A stretch of DNA of 6,463 nucleotides from Patescibacteria group bacterium. Lineage in GTDB: Bacteria; Patescibacteriota; Microgenomatia; Levybacterales; UBA12049. A program made the translations under genes and the position numbers. The stretch is from NCBI GenBank assembly GCA_018900295.1, contig JAHIGH010000248.1, forward strand, positions 1 to 6,463, in the 5' to 3' direction. Of the stretch, positions 6,301 through 6,463 are shown in pieces. Numbering within the stretch: position 1 is the first letter of the stretch; each line of letters opens with the position of its first letter. A model generated the notes under the pieces. That model ran no database searches. It worked only from the letters and a program-made list of their open reading frames with translations, and had not been told where the DNA came from.

Positions 6301-6463
6301 AAAAGGAAGAATAGCATAAAACCTGCGGTTATGGAAAACGCCGCCAGTGCTCCGCCTATGAGAAATAGTGAACTTCCGGGCGGCGATATGGGCGAGGCTG
6401 GCGGAGAGGTAGGAGTTATCGTTACGATCGGGGTTATTGTTTGCAGCACTACCGGCGTCGGGA
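6297..6463 (-). CDS. Surface protein, C-terminal end only: Pro/Thr/Ser-rich stalk plus terminal membrane anchor (5' part outside window)
   Basis: Reading the minus strand from 6461 gives 54 residues and a TGA, running off the right edge; this gene is too short here to stand out as a long frame. The first 30 residues are a Pro/Thr/Ser-rich low-complexity stretch (PTPVVLQTITPIVTITPTSP, then PASPISPPGSS) typical of an extended stalk outside the membrane. A single hydrophobic helix of about 23 residues (visible residues 32-54, beginning LFLIGGALAAF and ending FMLFFLL) then closes the protein. This is the layout of a secreted protein held by a C-terminal transmembrane anchor. There is no LPXTG motif, and unusually no Lys/Arg after the helix. 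G+C here is about 53% by count, clearly above the genes to the left, partly because Pro, Thr and Ala codons are GC-rich. The function of the missing N-terminal part is unknown. The frame is supported by the ATGA overlap with the next gene. Confidence 0.7.
   Translation of the reverse strand, partial: PTPVVLQTITPIVTITPTSPPASPISPPGSSLFLIGGALAAFSITAGFMLFFLL

Noticed and set aside
6301..6462. N-terminal extension of the oxidoreductase (frame stays open upstream of its ATG to the window edge)
   Set aside because: The ATG places the FAD-binding KIAIIGAG strand at the usual position. The upstream sequence in that frame has no domain character, while the neighbouring frame encodes a convincing stalk and membrane anchor ending in an ATGA overlap.

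Overview
The window looks like a piece of a bacterial chromosome, most likely from an uncultivated Patescibacteria/CPR lineage (Microgenomates- or Parcubacteria-like). This is an inference. It rests on the AT-rich, tightly packed coding; on multi-spanning glycosyltransferases carrying an N-terminal 'RFYNLNW...HPDER' block and a 'VFD-P-V-IF-K' tail, which I associate with proteins from those groups; and on a Pro/Thr/Ser-stalked, C-terminally anchored surface protein. All long frames stay open under the standard bacterial code and TGA serves as a stop, so no recoding is needed.

Almost everything is on the minus strand and reads from the right edge to the left as one probable operon. First comes the 3' end of a secreted, membrane-anchored protein with a Pro/Thr/Ser-rich stalk (6297-6463, 5' end outside the window). 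Its TGA overlaps the ATG of an FAD/NAD(P)-dependent oxidoreductase of the amine-oxidase/protoporphyrinogen-oxidase-like superfamily (5002-6300). After a 72-base gap come three consecutive GT-C fold, polyprenyl-phosphate-sugar-dependent glycosyltransferases of the GT39 (PMT/ArnT) type. The first two (3265-4929 and 1539-3278) are diverged paralogues whose coding regions overlap. The third (58-1521) belongs to a different subgroup with a 'GDE' loop motif. At the extreme left, a short open tail on the plus strand (2-55) may be the C-terminus of a convergent gene that ends 2 bases from the third glycosyltransferase.

Functionally the cluster looks like a cell-envelope glycosylation module. The three membrane enzymes would move sugars from lipid carriers to acceptors on the outer face of the membrane. 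The oxidoreductase could act on a sugar or lipid precursor inside the cell. The stalked surface protein could be a neighbouring component, or even an acceptor. These links rest on gene order and family knowledge; sugar, carrier and acceptor cannot be read from the sequence. I see no RNA genes, CRISPR arrays, insertion sequences, convincing promoters or intrinsic terminators. No stretch longer than 72 bases lacks a gene.
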